A DNA stretch of 64,000 bases from Mucilaginibacter sp. Bleaf8 (GTDB lineage: Bacteria > Bacteroidota > Bacteroidia > Sphingobacteriales > Sphingobacteriaceae): the NCBI RefSeq assembly GCF_018390515.1, contig NZ_JAHBBK010000002.1, positions 911,743-975,742 of the forward strand, written 5' to 3'. The number at the start of each line of letters is the position of its first letter. Position 1 is the stretch's first letter. A program made the translations under genes and the position numbers. This document shows, in pieces, positions 37,962 through 47,270 of the stretch. The notes under the pieces were generated by a model. The model was not told where the DNA came from, ran no database searches, and saw nothing but the letters and a program-made list of their open reading frames with translations.

Positions 37962-38870
37962 GTGAAACCGCCGCATGTTATCAATTCTATATCCGAGCAG
38001 CATCGGTTGCTCGGTTTGCCCAAGCCTAAGCATCCATTGATCAGTATTTTCCGTCATGAGCATACCAATTATGAGAACCTGGTAGAACTGAGACATTTTA
38101 CATTGAATTTTTATTGTATCTCCCTCAAAAAAGATTATGATGGTAAACTGAAGTATGGCCAGCGGCATTACGATTTTGATGAAGGTATGATGGCTTTTAT
38201 CTCACCTAATCAATTACTGATGAAACTGGACTCCGGTTCCAAACCGCCCGGTGGCATGACGCTCATGTTTCATCCCGATTTTATTGCAAATACGCCACTC
38301 GCAGCTAAGATCAAGAGCTGTCATTTTTTCTCCTACGAGCTTTATGAAGCGTTGCATTTATCGGCAGATGAGGAAGCGGTCATTGAGGCCTTATTCGCCA
38401 ATATCGAGCATGAGTATCAACATAATATCGACAAGTTCAGCCAGGAGGTACTGATCGCTCAAATCGAACTTTTGCTGCAATATAGCAATCGTTTTTACGC
38501 CAGGCAATTCATCACTCGTAAAGTTGCTAATGATGAGATACTGATCCGCCTGGAAAACTTGTTAAACCTGTATTTCAACGATCAGGAATTGCTAAAAAAT
38601 GGCTTACCTACCGTTCAATTCATTGCTGCAGAACTAAATGTATCGCCTGATTACCTGAGCGATATGCTGCGCGCCATTACCGACCAGACGGCACAGCAGC
38701 ATATTCATGCCAGGTTGATCGATAAAGCAAAAGAACTGTTAACGACCACTACAATGCAGGTAAGCGAGGTTGCTTATTACCTTGGATTTGAGTATCCGCA
38801 ATCGTTCAACAAACTGTTTAAGAACAAAACCCAAATGTCTCCTTCGGAATTTCGTTCCAGCTTTAATTAA
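37962..38870 (+). CDS. AraC-family regulator (302 aa)
   Basis: Same architecture as the regulator at 22624: N-terminal cupin-like domain (FDEGMMAFISPNQ...GGMTLMFHPDFIANT), then helical linker (HFFSYELYEALHLS), then double HTH (IAAELNVSPDYLSDML... VSEVAYYLGFEYPQSFNKLFKNKTQMSPSEFR). Starts (GTG at 37962) 11 bases after the alcohol dehydrogenase, so co-transcribed with it. The 3' end runs into a chromate-transporter fragment on the other strand. Confidence 0.88.
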   Translation: MKPPHVINSISEQHRLLGLPKPKHPLISIFRHEHTNYENLVELRHFTLNFYCISLKKDYDGKLKYGQRHYDFDEGMMAFISPNQLLMKLDSGSKPPGGMTLMFHPDFIANTPLAAKIKSCHFFSYELYEALHLSADEEAVIEALFANIEHEYQHNIDKFSQEVLIAQIELLLQYSNRFYARQFITRKVANDEILIRLENLLNLYFNDQELLKNGLPTVQFIAAELNVSPDYLSDMLRAITDQTAQQHIHARLIDKAKELLTTTTMQVSEVAYYLGFEYPQSFNKLFKNKTQMSPSEFRSSFN

Positions 38871-39143
38871 AGCTACGTCAAATGCTTTTGATGAGATGTC
38901 GATGATCACTGCTGCTGCTATAACATGCGATTCCTGTAGCTTCTTTGGGTAGATCAGTGCCAGTCCGGCGGTCACTGCTGTAAGGACTGTTGGCTGATCG
39001 ATGATGGAACGCCTGGCAATAATGATCACCGAACCTGCCAACGCGCCTGCCACCGCTGCGGTGATGCCATCTGTAAAAGCCTTGATACTGGTGTTCTTCG
39101 CTATCTTCGCGATAGCAATGCTCCCCAAAGAATAGTAAACCAA
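38739..39143 (-). pseudogene. chromate transporter (ChrA-like) C-terminal fragment
   Basis: The first ~85 residues (KAFTDGITAAVAGALAGSVIIIARRSIIDQPTVLTAVTAG and onward) match the C-terminal membrane repeat of ChrA proteins, including the RRSI.D.P pattern. It lacks the N-terminal ChrA domain, has a stop immediately upstream, and its last part reads antisense through the AraC gene, so the fragment is a relic. Adjacent to an outer-membrane gene and an AraC fragment, pointing to a local rearrangement. Confidence 0.65.
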
Positions 39144-39648
39144 TCAGAATGCGATACCAAATTGAAAACCGATGGTAAACGAAGTAGGTTTATCACTGCC
39201 AAAGCGAACTGGCAGCGGTATGACAGCAAACAGACTGCTGTTTTTGCCTCTGATCACCGTTTTGTTCAATGCCGGCGTGACACCATAGCGGCCCGAAGTT
39301 TCAAATGCCGCACGCCCGGCAAATGTCCAGCCCTTACCTAAAGCAACGAGTACGCCGGGATGAAAGGTGAAGTTTGCCATTTTGCTGGTACCATTCTCCG
39401 CCCGGATGGAAGGTTGGAATTCGGCTGAAAAGCCAATTTTTTGACTTTTCCAGATATTGATGCCGACCGGTATGCTCACTACATAATGGTCACCAAAGTT
39501 CTTATCGGTACCTGTGCTGCTAAAAGTGACAATGGGGTGCAAGATACCAACATAACCAGCAACTTTTAGATAGGGCTGTGCCGGGGCAGTTTGTGCATAG
39601 CCGCTTAATGAGATTAATACGAGAATACTAAGAGTAAAAAAATTTCAT
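39144..39648 (-). pseudogene. outer-membrane beta-barrel-like protein, frameshift in the signal peptide
   Basis: From the ATG at 39646-39648, reading MKFF then, after removing one T from T7 (complement of 39636-39642), TLSILVLISLSGYAQTAPAQPYLKVAGYVG, a clean signal peptide and mature start that continues into HPIVTFSSTGTDKNFG. The mature part alternates hydrophobic residues and ends ...SFTIGFQFGIAF with a C-terminal Phe, as in outer-membrane barrels. About 167 aa; function unknown. The extra T is another homopolymer indel. Confidence 0.65.
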
Positions 39649-39726
39649 AAAACCTTGTATTTAATAATGCAAGGTAATTTAAGATTTTAGCGGCAAATTG
39701 TATCCTTTTAACTATTGGTCTGAATT

Positions 39727-39860
39727 TTACTTTTTGAGCGACTTCTTATAAGTTGATGGACTTTCACCTGTGAACTTTTTAAATACCCGGTTGAAGTGGC
39801 TTTGATCAGAAAAGCCTGCCAGGTAACCGATCTCTGTTAAACTGTGGTTGTTTTTTTCAA
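39727..39860 (-). pseudogene. AraC-family C-terminal HTH fragment
   Basis: Reads LTEIGYLAGFSDQSHFNRVFKKFTGESPSTYKK to a stop at 39727-39729, the second HTH of an AraC regulator. Nothing upstream continues the frame, so only the tail remains. Confidence 0.7.
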
Positions 39861-40160
39861 TCAAGCCACATCAACATCATTTACCGGTACTTTAACCGGC
39901 ATCCGCTGTTACCATTGCGCGAAATCTGCGCTGTCACAAGTTCTGGTTACAGATGAGTCCACTGTTGCGGTTATTCATGATGCCGTCTCGCTTTTTGTTA
40001 TAACTCTGATTGTGTCATCCTTTTTTCTGTCATGCCCCTGCGTGCAACTGAGATTCATAAACGAGGTCACTATCAGCACAAGAAATCTGTTTTCCAAATC
40101 ATTTATTTTCAATTGCCTATTTATATTTGTAGTTATTAAAAAATTTTGATCAGATATGCC
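39861..40160. other. 300-base stretch without a gene
   Basis: A plus-strand open frame at 39844-40149 is antisense to the AraC relic and has poor composition (Ser/Val/Phe runs without pattern). I see no gene, RNA or terminator here. Confidence 0.5.
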
Positions 40161-41006
40161 TTATTCTCTTTCTGCGGATCGCAACCAAACCAGCCGGTTG
40201 TTTTTGTCTATACGGTAAACGTCCTGCCACCAGTGTGCGCCGCCCCGGCAAGCCGTATAGAGCAGCTTCCGTTTTGCGTTCACAGTAACGTCGCAAAGGC
40301 AGGAGCATTTAGCGTGCGTGTCCTGGCTTTCCTGTAATCGCTGAAACCGTTTGGTGGCTGGGTTATACAACCAAATATTGAAAGTCTGATAAACACCCAT
40401 ACCCGCATCCGGAAGCGAAAAGCCCAGGTCATCGTAGCCGTCAAAATTGTAATCTTTGATATAGCATGATCTTGTTTTGTCAGGTGCATCTAATGATATG
40501 AAGTTTGGGGTGGTAACTTTTCCATCCGGATAAGTAAACATAAACTGGTCTTCTAAGCTGTTCCATGCAAACGTGATGAGCACGCCATGTAGCAGGTATT
40601 TTTGCACATCATCAATCGAGGCATCATTAACAACGCCTGTAAAATTAAACCGCCGGCCATCTTTATTGCGAACATACCAGGCATCAGTTACTTTGCCCGA
40701 CTGTTCAACAACCGCATAACGGCCCGAAACTTTTCCGTTCAAAAGTTCATTCCATTCGTAATAATAACCTTCGGGCTGCTTATTCGTATTGGTTAGAACG
40801 CTGGTAGTAAACTTTCTTAGCCGGAGCGCCATAAAATCTTTTTGGCCATTGTATCGCACAAACGCACCTTTTCCTTCAGTGTTACAGTAAATGCGTAGGC
40901 TGAAAGCCATAGCCTGACCTGCAAAGCTTAGCTGGTACGTTTTGGCGCTCACTGTTGCAGCGAGCATAGTAAAGCATAATAGAAGGTTAGCAAATATTCT
41001 GTTCAT
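40161..41006 (-). CDS. XAC2610-like secreted protein (281 aa)
   Basis: Signal peptide MNRIFANLLLCFTMLAATVSA. The C-terminal half contains IKDYNFDGYDDLGFSLPDAGMGVYQTFNIWLYNPATKRFQRL, the VCBS/EF-like repeat pattern typical of XAC2610-type proteins. The N-terminal half (GKGAFVRYNGQKDFMALRL) is the usual family beta domain. A periplasmic or surface role is likely; reaction unknown. Confidence 0.78.
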   Translation of the reverse strand: MNRIFANLLLCFTMLAATVSAKTYQLSFAGQAMAFSLRIYCNTEGKGAFVRYNGQKDFMALRLRKFTTSVLTNTNKQPEGYYYEWNELLNGKVSGRYAVVEQSGKVTDAWYVRNKDGRRFNFTGVVNDASIDDVQKYLLHGVLITFAWNSLEDQFMFTYPDGKVTTPNFISLDAPDKTRSCYIKDYNFDGYDDLGFSLPDAGMGVYQTFNIWLYNPATKRFQRLQESQDTHAKCSCLCDVTVNAKRKLLYTACRGGAHWWQDVYRIDKNNRLVWLRSAERE

Positions 41007-41082
41007 TACAAGGCTTTTTTTTTAGGTAACGTTATTTTCTACTTTAATAAGTTCAGCACTTTGTTGCCGTTCTATTATGTTC

Positions 41083-41787
41083 CTAACAGGGAAACCACCA
41101 GTGCATAGAATAAAGCTTTCCGTTCTTGATGAAAATTTTAATATGCCCGTCAGAAACGTTGTCCTTATCTTCTCTAAGTAGCATTACTTGCAGTTTTCCT
41201 TCATCAGCTACATCTATATCAGCTATGTACTTAGCCGCATTTGGAAAAAGTTTCTTTAAAGCGGATACAGTCGTGTTCTTGTTAAGGGATTGATGATGAA
41301 AAATTAGGAAATCGCCATCGCTAAATCTTACCTGATCAATAGCTACTTTACCTCGGGAACATTCAAAGCGCGAGCCATTTTTGTATAAATACCTGGCTTC
41401 GGGATCTACCGAACCATCGGCTTCCTGAAAAATGGTAGTGCAGGGTTCTATTTCGCTCAATAACTTAGTGCTATCGGGCTTGCCAAGTACCAACTGGAAT
41501 TCCTTAAAAGAAAAGTAACGCTTTAGCTGCCCGTTAAAGCGAATTTCCTTTTCGTCCATCACTTCTATGGCTGTATCTGCTTCTGTTTGGCTTGTGGAGT
41601 TTTCATTTTTGATCTCTTTTGATTTAACGCGTGTCGGTACCGCCGCTTTTGAAGATGGATCGGTGCGGCTGCCACATGAGGATAACAGCGTACAAAGGAT
41701 TATATAAAATGAAAACAGTACTACCAGTAACGTTACTCGGTGGTTCCTATTAAATGATATATTCCAAGAAAAGAAAGTGTCGCGCAT
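41083..41787 (-). CDS. putative lipoprotein (234 aa)
   Basis: An N-terminal hydrophobic segment LLVVLFSFYIILCTLLSSCG ends in a lipobox-like LSSC, followed by a disordered Ser/Lys/Glu linker and a globular domain from about residue 85 (FNGQLKRYFSFKEFQLVLGKPDS) to the end (IKNGKLYSMHWWFPC). Not recognised. Divergent from the TetR gene at 41892, which may control it. Confidence 0.7.
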   Translation of the reverse strand: MRDTFFSWNISFNRNHRVTLLVVLFSFYIILCTLLSSCGSRTDPSSKAAVPTRVKSKEIKNENSTSQTEADTAIEVMDEKEIRFNGQLKRYFSFKEFQLVLGKPDSTKLLSEIEPCTTIFQEADGSVDPEARYLYKNGSRFECSRGKVAIDQVRFSDGDFLIFHHQSLNKNTTVSALKKLFPNAAKYIADIDVADEGKLQVMLLREDKDNVSDGHIKIFIKNGKLYSMHWWFPC

Positions 41788-41891
41788 TTTTAATCGCTAT
41801 TAAATTTATATCACGATATTGTGATATATGTAAAACGTTTCTCTGAGAAAAAGGTTTAGTGAATGCAGTACCTGCACTAAAGTTGAGTTAA

Positions 41892-42524
41892 ATGGCAAGG
41901 AAAATCACCGATGGTCCGGTTAGGAACAAGGAGCGAACGAAGGCGAACCTGATAACAGCACTCGGAAAAGTACTAAAAAAGAATGATTTTACGGGGCTCA
42001 GGACCAGAAGCGTTGCCGAAGAAGCCAAGGTAGACAGGCGGCTGAGCTATGATTACTTTGGCGGCCTTGAAGGTCTCGTAAAGGAATACCTGAATAATAA
42101 AGACTACTGGAAGATACAGTCAGACGATGTTGAGGAAATTATACGAAGCGCCAGTGAAGATGCAGGAAAAGCACTTGCTTATGGCGTACTGGAAGATCAG
42201 TTCGATAGTTTAATAAGCAATGAAGAGATGCGCCGGATCATTACCTGGGGACTTAGCGAAAAGTCGCCGATCTTAAAAGAACTTGATCTGAAGCGCGAGA
42301 ACATAGGCGAATTGGTACTGCGAGAAGTATTCGATAAGCATTTCGTGCAAACTGATAAAGAGTTTAGGGCGATGTATGCCTTAATGATGGGGGGCGTTTA
42401 TTATTTAACGTTACATGCCAAAATGCAGGAAAATACTTTCTGCGGTATTGACATTCAACAACCAGAAGGGCAGGAGGAGATCAAAAAAGCGCTCAGGCAG
42501 TTGCTCAATAAGATCTATCAATAA
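41892..42524 (+). CDS. TetR/AcrR-family-like regulator (210 aa)
   Basis: N-terminal HTH: TKANLITALGKVLKKNDFTGLRTRSVAEEAKVDRRLSYDYFGGLEGLVKEYL (residues about 15-67), the TetR pattern with SYDYFGG in place of the usual LYYHFGS. The C-terminal ~140 residues are the all-helical ligand domain. Divergent from the lipoprotein gene. Ligand and regulon unknown. Confidence 0.83.
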   Translation: MARKITDGPVRNKERTKANLITALGKVLKKNDFTGLRTRSVAEEAKVDRRLSYDYFGGLEGLVKEYLNNKDYWKIQSDDVEEIIRSASEDAGKALAYGVLEDQFDSLISNEEMRRIITWGLSEKSPILKELDLKRENIGELVLREVFDKHFVQTDKEFRAMYALMMGGVYYLTLHAKMQENTFCGIDIQQPEGQEEIKKALRQLLNKIYQ

Positions 42525-42733
42525 CAGTATTACCTTGATCATGTTATTATAAAATACCCAATTGTGACGATTAGACCAACCAGCAACTGTAGTATGCTTT
42601 GTTTAGTAATAATGATGAAAAGCTTTATCTGGTTGAATAAAGTTCATCATTGTGCTGATCTTTTAAACATGGAAGGCCTTACAAAGATCGAAGTTATTAT
42701 ATAGTTGCCATCGTTTGAAAAAGAGTATGTTGA

Positions 42734-43462
42734 ATGAAAAGACTAATAAATAAGATCATAATTTTAACGTTGTGCGTGATGTCGGCCTGCCGATTAAAAA
42801 CAACTGAGGAACAGAAGGTGGCAAAGCCAAACGCTGCTCCGAAACTACCAGTTGTTAAGCAAAATAAAAATGAGCAGCATGAGTATGTTGCCCAGATGAC
42901 CTTTGTAAAGTATCTTGATGATGGTGATTATTTTCAACTGTTAGCACGTAAAGGTGACAGCACGTTTAGTTTTATCAATGAAACCGACACCAGCAGGAAC
43001 TTAAATCGCGGAGATAGGGTACAAGTTACCTGGAAGGATGGGACGATCACCATTCCTGGCGATAATGATGCCGAAATGCCAGCGCAGTTACTACTTGCTG
43101 TTAAGAAAACCGGCGACGGTTCCGTATCTATGTTTAGAAGAACGTATGGTAAAAAGCTGAAATATACCTGGTCTCCCGATGAGGAATTTACATCGTCTTA
43201 TCTCGACAAAGTTTATTTAATAGCCGAATATTATCTGACTAAAACAAAAAATCCCTTATTGCAGGCTGCCATTAAAAATCGTGATGAGTTGACTTATTCA
43301 ATCGAGTCAAGAGAGCGGAATAATCACAGCTACAAAGTAATTGGTATTGCGCCGGTAGGGCCAAATGGTAGTCAAATTGTTCAATGGCTTTACGTTGGCG
43401 AGGAGGATGATCATATATATGAGTATGATCTTCCGGAGGATAAACTGGTACTGTTTCAGTAA
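42734..43462 (+). CDS. hypothetical lipoprotein (242 aa)
   Basis: Signal sequence MKRLINKIIILTLCVMSAC with lipobox MSAC. The mature part starts with a Lys/Pro-rich linker, then a beta-rich domain (YVAQMTFVKYLDDGDYFQLL) and a C-terminal mixed domain. Not recognised. The next gene, a small membrane protein, follows after 78 bases and may be co-transcribed. Confidence 0.7.
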   Translation: MKRLINKIIILTLCVMSACRLKTTEEQKVAKPNAAPKLPVVKQNKNEQHEYVAQMTFVKYLDDGDYFQLLARKGDSTFSFINETDTSRNLNRGDRVQVTWKDGTITIPGDNDAEMPAQLLLAVKKTGDGSVSMFRRTYGKKLKYTWSPDEEFTSSYLDKVYLIAEYYLTKTKNPLLQAAIKNRDELTYSIESRERNNHSYKVIGIAPVGPNGSQIVQWLYVGEEDDHIYEYDLPEDKLVLFQ

Positions 43463-43540
43463 TACAGCATTTCTTACGCAAGCCGGATTGTTATATCATA
43501 AGGTGCCTACAATTACTCAGCCTGAAACAACTGGTTAACA

Positions 43541-43981
43541 ATGAAAAATATCATTTTTAAATACTGGATAATTAATTTACTGCTAGATGTAGTTCTATAT
43601 GTTGCTTACAGAATTACCATTTTGGATACGACTGTTAAAGGCGATGGTTTAGCGGCAACTGTTTTATATATTCTTGACATCATTTTAAACCTAGGATTTT
43701 CATTGCTTTACCTTACCGCTGCGCTGCTTTGCTCGTTTACCGTTTTTTTGAATTTGGTAAGGAAGATAAGGGATAATTACCTCCTTTCATGGCTTAGCTT
43801 CTCTGGCGCACCAATACTATTGATAGTTTTTCTTATCATCAGTTTATTGACAGACCGGTACCTATATAACGGTAGTGTCATGACAAGGCTTTTGATCTTT
43901 TTAATACTATATGTCTGTAGCACAACGATCTTGTCTCTAAGGTTTAGGAACAGCTACGATAAACAGAATAAACACTTCTAG
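43541..43981 (+). CDS. small integral membrane protein (146 aa)
   Basis: Four hydrophobic segments: about residues 8-25, 45-70, 85-105 and 115-132, connected by short charged loops. No known domain. Probably an inner-membrane protein of unknown function. Confidence 0.65.
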   Translation: MKNIIFKYWIINLLLDVVLYVAYRITILDTTVKGDGLAATVLYILDIILNLGFSLLYLTAALLCSFTVFLNLVRKIRDNYLLSWLSFSGAPILLIVFLIISLLTDRYLYNGSVMTRLLIFLILYVCSTTILSLRFRNSYDKQNKHF

Positions 43982-44130
43982 GCAGAACAATCAGACGGTG
44001 GCAATCGCCCGCCCATTTAAGGACTGGCAACAGCAAAACGATTTAAGCAGCATATCGAAGGTAAAATGAGGTGAAATCGGGAGTCATCATAATGATATTA
44101 CACAAATGCTGCCTCACTAGTTCTGCCTGT

Positions 44131-45111
44131 TCAGGCCCAGTGCATAATGGCATACAATGCTGTAGTTGAAATTAGCACCCAAAGTACGACTCCCTGCAGC
44201 AGCGGCTTAATGCCCACAGATGCAAGTACATTTCGTGATAATCCAGCACCTATTAGAAACAAGGTCAGGGTAAGCCCGGCTTTTGCTACTGTAATAAGGG
44301 ATGTACTTACCGTTCTGACAGCTGGTATATAAGTGTTTGCTACCATGGCCAAGATAAATAACCCGATAAAATAGGGTATACTGATCTTACGGGTTTCAGT
44401 TTTAAAGATAAACGTAGACAGGAAAGCCATCGGAATAATCCACAGCGCCCTGGCCAGCTTTACGGTTGTTGCAATCTCCAGTGCCTGAGCACCGTATTTA
44501 CTGGCTGCGCCAACTACTGAACTGGTATCATGTATAGCAAGTGCACACCACAAGCCAAACTGCGTTTGCGAAAGATGGTAATAATGACCTATTTTAGGAA
44601 AAATAAACAAGGCAACCGAGTTAAGGATAAATATACAACCGAGCGCAACGGATATCTGCCTTTCTTCGGCTTTAATAACCGGTGAAATAGCAGCAATTGC
44701 ACTCCCCCCACAGATGGCCGTGCCGCAGGAAATAAGATAGGAAACTTTCCCTTCAATTTTGAACCATTTACCTGTAAAATACCCCAGTATCAAGGTGCCG
44801 CTGATAGACGCTATGGTAAAGATAAGCCCTTCTCTTCCCGCTTGTAAAGCCTGATGAACATTCATGCCAAATCCAAGTCCGACCACAGAAATCTGCAAGA
44901 GCCGGTGCGTCGCTTTTTGATTAAGATGTAAATAAGGATGACCGATGACCTGCGCGGTGAAGAGGCCGATTATTAAAGCCGTAGCCGGACTTATTACAGG
45001 AGTAAGACATAAAGCCAGTGTTAGTATAAAAATAGCTTTTCGTACCGGATCACTTAAGTGTAGAGCAGTTTGTTTCTTATTAGTTTTTATTTGACTTGCT
45101 TGCGTATTCAT
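44131..45111 (-). CDS. YeiH-family putative sulfate/anion exporter (326 aa)
   Basis: Polytopic membrane protein (about 9-10 helices) of the UPF0324/YeiH family. The conserved segment SCGTAICGGSAIAAISPVI and HDTSSVVGAASKYG are present. Members are thought to export sulfate or sulfonate-derived anions. It lies 76 bases after a LysR gene on the same strand, a common pairing in which the regulator controls the exporter. Confidence 0.88.
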   Translation of the reverse strand: MNTQASQIKTNKKQTALHLSDPVRKAIFILTLALCLTPVISPATALIIGLFTAQVIGHPYLHLNQKATHRLLQISVVGLGFGMNVHQALQAGREGLIFTIASISGTLILGYFTGKWFKIEGKVSYLISCGTAICGGSAIAAISPVIKAEERQISVALGCIFILNSVALFIFPKIGHYYHLSQTQFGLWCALAIHDTSSVVGAASKYGAQALEIATTVKLARALWIIPMAFLSTFIFKTETRKISIPYFIGLFILAMVANTYIPAVRTVSTSLITVAKAGLTLTLFLIGAGLSRNVLASVGIKPLLQGVVLWVLISTTALYAIMHWA

Positions 45112-45187
45112 GCAGCAAAAGTCAATTAAAGTTTCAGGCAGTTTTCATCGAAAAAAGTAATGATTAATAACCCTGGGTTATTGAAAG

Positions 45188-46084
45188 CTATATATCGAGG
45201 TAACTTTCGCTGAAGCGCCTGAATAACTGGGCTAAGCCAGGAAGATGTCCATGAGGTTGAATAAAATAGAAAGTCCGTTCAATGGCCAAACCTTTCACGT
45301 CAATAATTTTGAGCGAGCCTGATTTGAGCTCATTTAAAATGGATTGTACGGACAAAAAAGCGAAACAGTTACTGTTTAAAAGGTAAGCCTTAATACTCTC
45401 GGCACCGCTTAGCTGCATTTCGACTTTAAGATCAGAGATAACCATGCCCACCGGTTCAAGCGCATGCGTGATGACATCCAGTGTACCTGATCCAGGCTCC
45501 CTGAGCAGAAAAGGCAGGCCTTTTAATTCCGATGGCAGGATAGTTTCCTTTTTTACCAACCGGTTTCGTGCAGCACAAACCAGAACCAGTTCGTCTTTTA
45601 AGAACTCCTCATACTTTAATTCAGCATTCCGCCTTACACCTTCAACAATGCCCAGTTCAATTTCGCTGTTTATGACAGCTTGTTCAATTTGTTCTGTATT
45701 GCCGGTAATCAGTTTTACCTTAACATCTTTAAACCGTTCATGAAATTGAGCCAAAATTGCCGGTATAACATACTGAGAGACTGTATTGCTGCCACCGATG
45801 CGAAGCATCCCAGTGTGCTGGTTAACCAGCATGTTCATATCAAATTCCAGGTCGGTGTACATCGCGTTCATCTTCTCCGTGTACTGTAATAATCTTTCAC
45901 CTGCAGATGTAAGTCTGACTTTGCTGTTCCCGCTTCGTTGCAGCAGTGTTGTTTTAAAATAAGCTTCCAGTTCGCGAATGTGTTTGGTGACTGCCGGTTG
46001 GCTGATAAAAAGCTCCTGGGATGCTTTCGTAAAGTTCAACCTTTTAGCAACGGTATAAAAAACCTTTAACCGGAAATCAAGCAT
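45188..46084 (-). CDS. LysR-family regulator (298 aa)
   Basis: N-terminal winged HTH: LNFTKASQELFISQPAVTKHIRELEAYFKTTLLQR (residues 16-50), then the periplasmic-binding-like effector domain (GMLRIGGSNTVSQYVIPAILAQF...). Normal length. Upstream of yeiH-like gene on the same strand; its ligand is likely a sulfur or carbon metabolite by analogy with other LysR-YeiH pairs. Confidence 0.9.
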   Translation of the reverse strand: MLDFRLKVFYTVAKRLNFTKASQELFISQPAVTKHIRELEAYFKTTLLQRSGNSKVRLTSAGERLLQYTEKMNAMYTDLEFDMNMLVNQHTGMLRIGGSNTVSQYVIPAILAQFHERFKDVKVKLITGNTEQIEQAVINSEIELGIVEGVRRNAELKYEEFLKDELVLVCAARNRLVKKETILPSELKGLPFLLREPGSGTLDVITHALEPVGMVISDLKVEMQLSGAESIKAYLLNSNCFAFLSVQSILNELKSGSLKIIDVKGLAIERTFYFIQPHGHLPGLAQLFRRFSESYLDI

Positions 46085-46292
46085 GGCGTAAAGCTATGTT
46101 TATTTTGTCAAATAAGCATCTGACGTGCTGGTGTCAAATAATCACGATCTGCTGGTCATTCCATTTCTATTGGGGAGTATAGCCTTTTAATAAATTTAAG
46201 AATTGGAAAAATGTAAGGTTTATCGAAACGGCGTTGTACTTCAACTATAGCACTTCATACATCAAAAACAATTTAAGACAAGCTTACCTTTA

Positions 46293-46688
46293 ATGATAAT
46301 GGAAATCGATGAGCCAAAAAATCCCAAAGCCGCCCCGGGTGATCATTTAGCCAATGAACGAACTTTCTTAGCCTGGATCAGAACGAGCATTGCCATGATG
46401 GGTTTCGGATTTGTGGTGGTTAAGTTTACTTTGTTTATTAAGCAATTATCGCTGGCCTTAACGGATAAAATTATTCTGCCCGGTAAAGGATATTCCTCCG
46501 TGATCGGGGTTCTGTTGGTTGCCCTGGGTGCACTCATCGCACTGTTCTCCTATATCAGATACAGAATTACCGAACGCCAGCTGGCTGACAAAACCTACGC
46601 GCCTTCCTATATGCTTACGCTGCTGGTCACTATCACCATTGTTGTGATCAGCGCGCTCCTGATTGTTTATTTGTTACCTGGTTTGTAG
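46293..46688 (+). CDS. YidH/DUF202 family membrane protein (131 aa)
   Basis: DUF202 signature: NPKAAPGDHLANERTFLAWIRTSIAMMGFGFVVVKF at residues 9-44, then two further membrane helices (SVIGVLLVALGALIALFSYI, MLTLLVTITIVVISALLIVYLL). Inner-membrane protein of unknown function, usually single-gene. Start could be Met1 or Met3. Confidence 0.9.
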   Translation: MIMEIDEPKNPKAAPGDHLANERTFLAWIRTSIAMMGFGFVVVKFTLFIKQLSLALTDKIILPGKGYSSVIGVLLVALGALIALFSYIRYRITERQLADKTYAPSYMLTLLVTITIVVISALLIVYLLPGL

Positions 46689-46792
46689 CAAGTCGGCTAT
46701 TGTTGTATATATATAATTGCAATATTGATGTTACAAAGCGTAATAAAAGTAAAAAGTTCCCAACTTTAAACGTTTATCTGGTACTGATCACC

Positions 46793-47164
46793 ATGAAACG
46801 GATGCAAACGTATAAATTAATCTTGTGTATAGCAGCGATGATCTTCATCGCCAAGCCATTCCTGGGTTTTAATTTGTATGAGCAGTTGCAGAATAACAGT
46901 CAGGAAAACAGCCTGATTGTCAAAATCTTTACTCAGCGCAAACCTGAATTTTTGGAAGAAGCTATAACCCAAAACATAGCTTTCCAAGCATTGATTAAAG
47001 AAAAAGGTCATCAATTCATTCTTACAATCAATGCCCTGTTAATTGCGTTATTTCCGTTATCGGCATTTTTTGTATTAACTCGTCGCAGGAAGTGTGATCC
47101 CGGTTGCCCGCCGCTGCATCGTATCGATTCCATTTATCTGCTCACCCGCACCCTTACTATTTGA
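46793..47164 (+). CDS. hypothetical membrane protein (123 aa)
   Basis: Start taken at ATG 46793 rather than 46700, because the earlier codons are poor and the first hydrophobic helix (LILCIAAMIFIAKPFLGF) then begins the protein. A second hydrophobic segment is at about residues 80-95 (ILTINALLIALFPLSAFFVL), followed by a Cys/Arg-rich end. Not recognised. Separate from the efflux operon that starts at 47271. Confidence 0.55.
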   Translation: MKRMQTYKLILCIAAMIFIAKPFLGFNLYEQLQNNSQENSLIVKIFTQRKPEFLEEAITQNIAFQALIKEKGHQFILTINALLIALFPLSAFFVLTRRRKCDPGCPPLHRIDSIYLLTRTLTI

Positions 47165-47270
47165 TCTTGTCGTTTGTCCGTTCTCCGCGGATAGCTTAAC
47201 GTCATCAGTTCATTACAGCCCAGTGCTGTGATCCTGCTATTATTTCACATCATTTAGTTTTTTAATTTCA

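Noticed and set aside
39844..40149. Open plus-strand frame of 101 codons
   Set aside because: Antisense to the AraC relic, with poor composition and no homology pattern.
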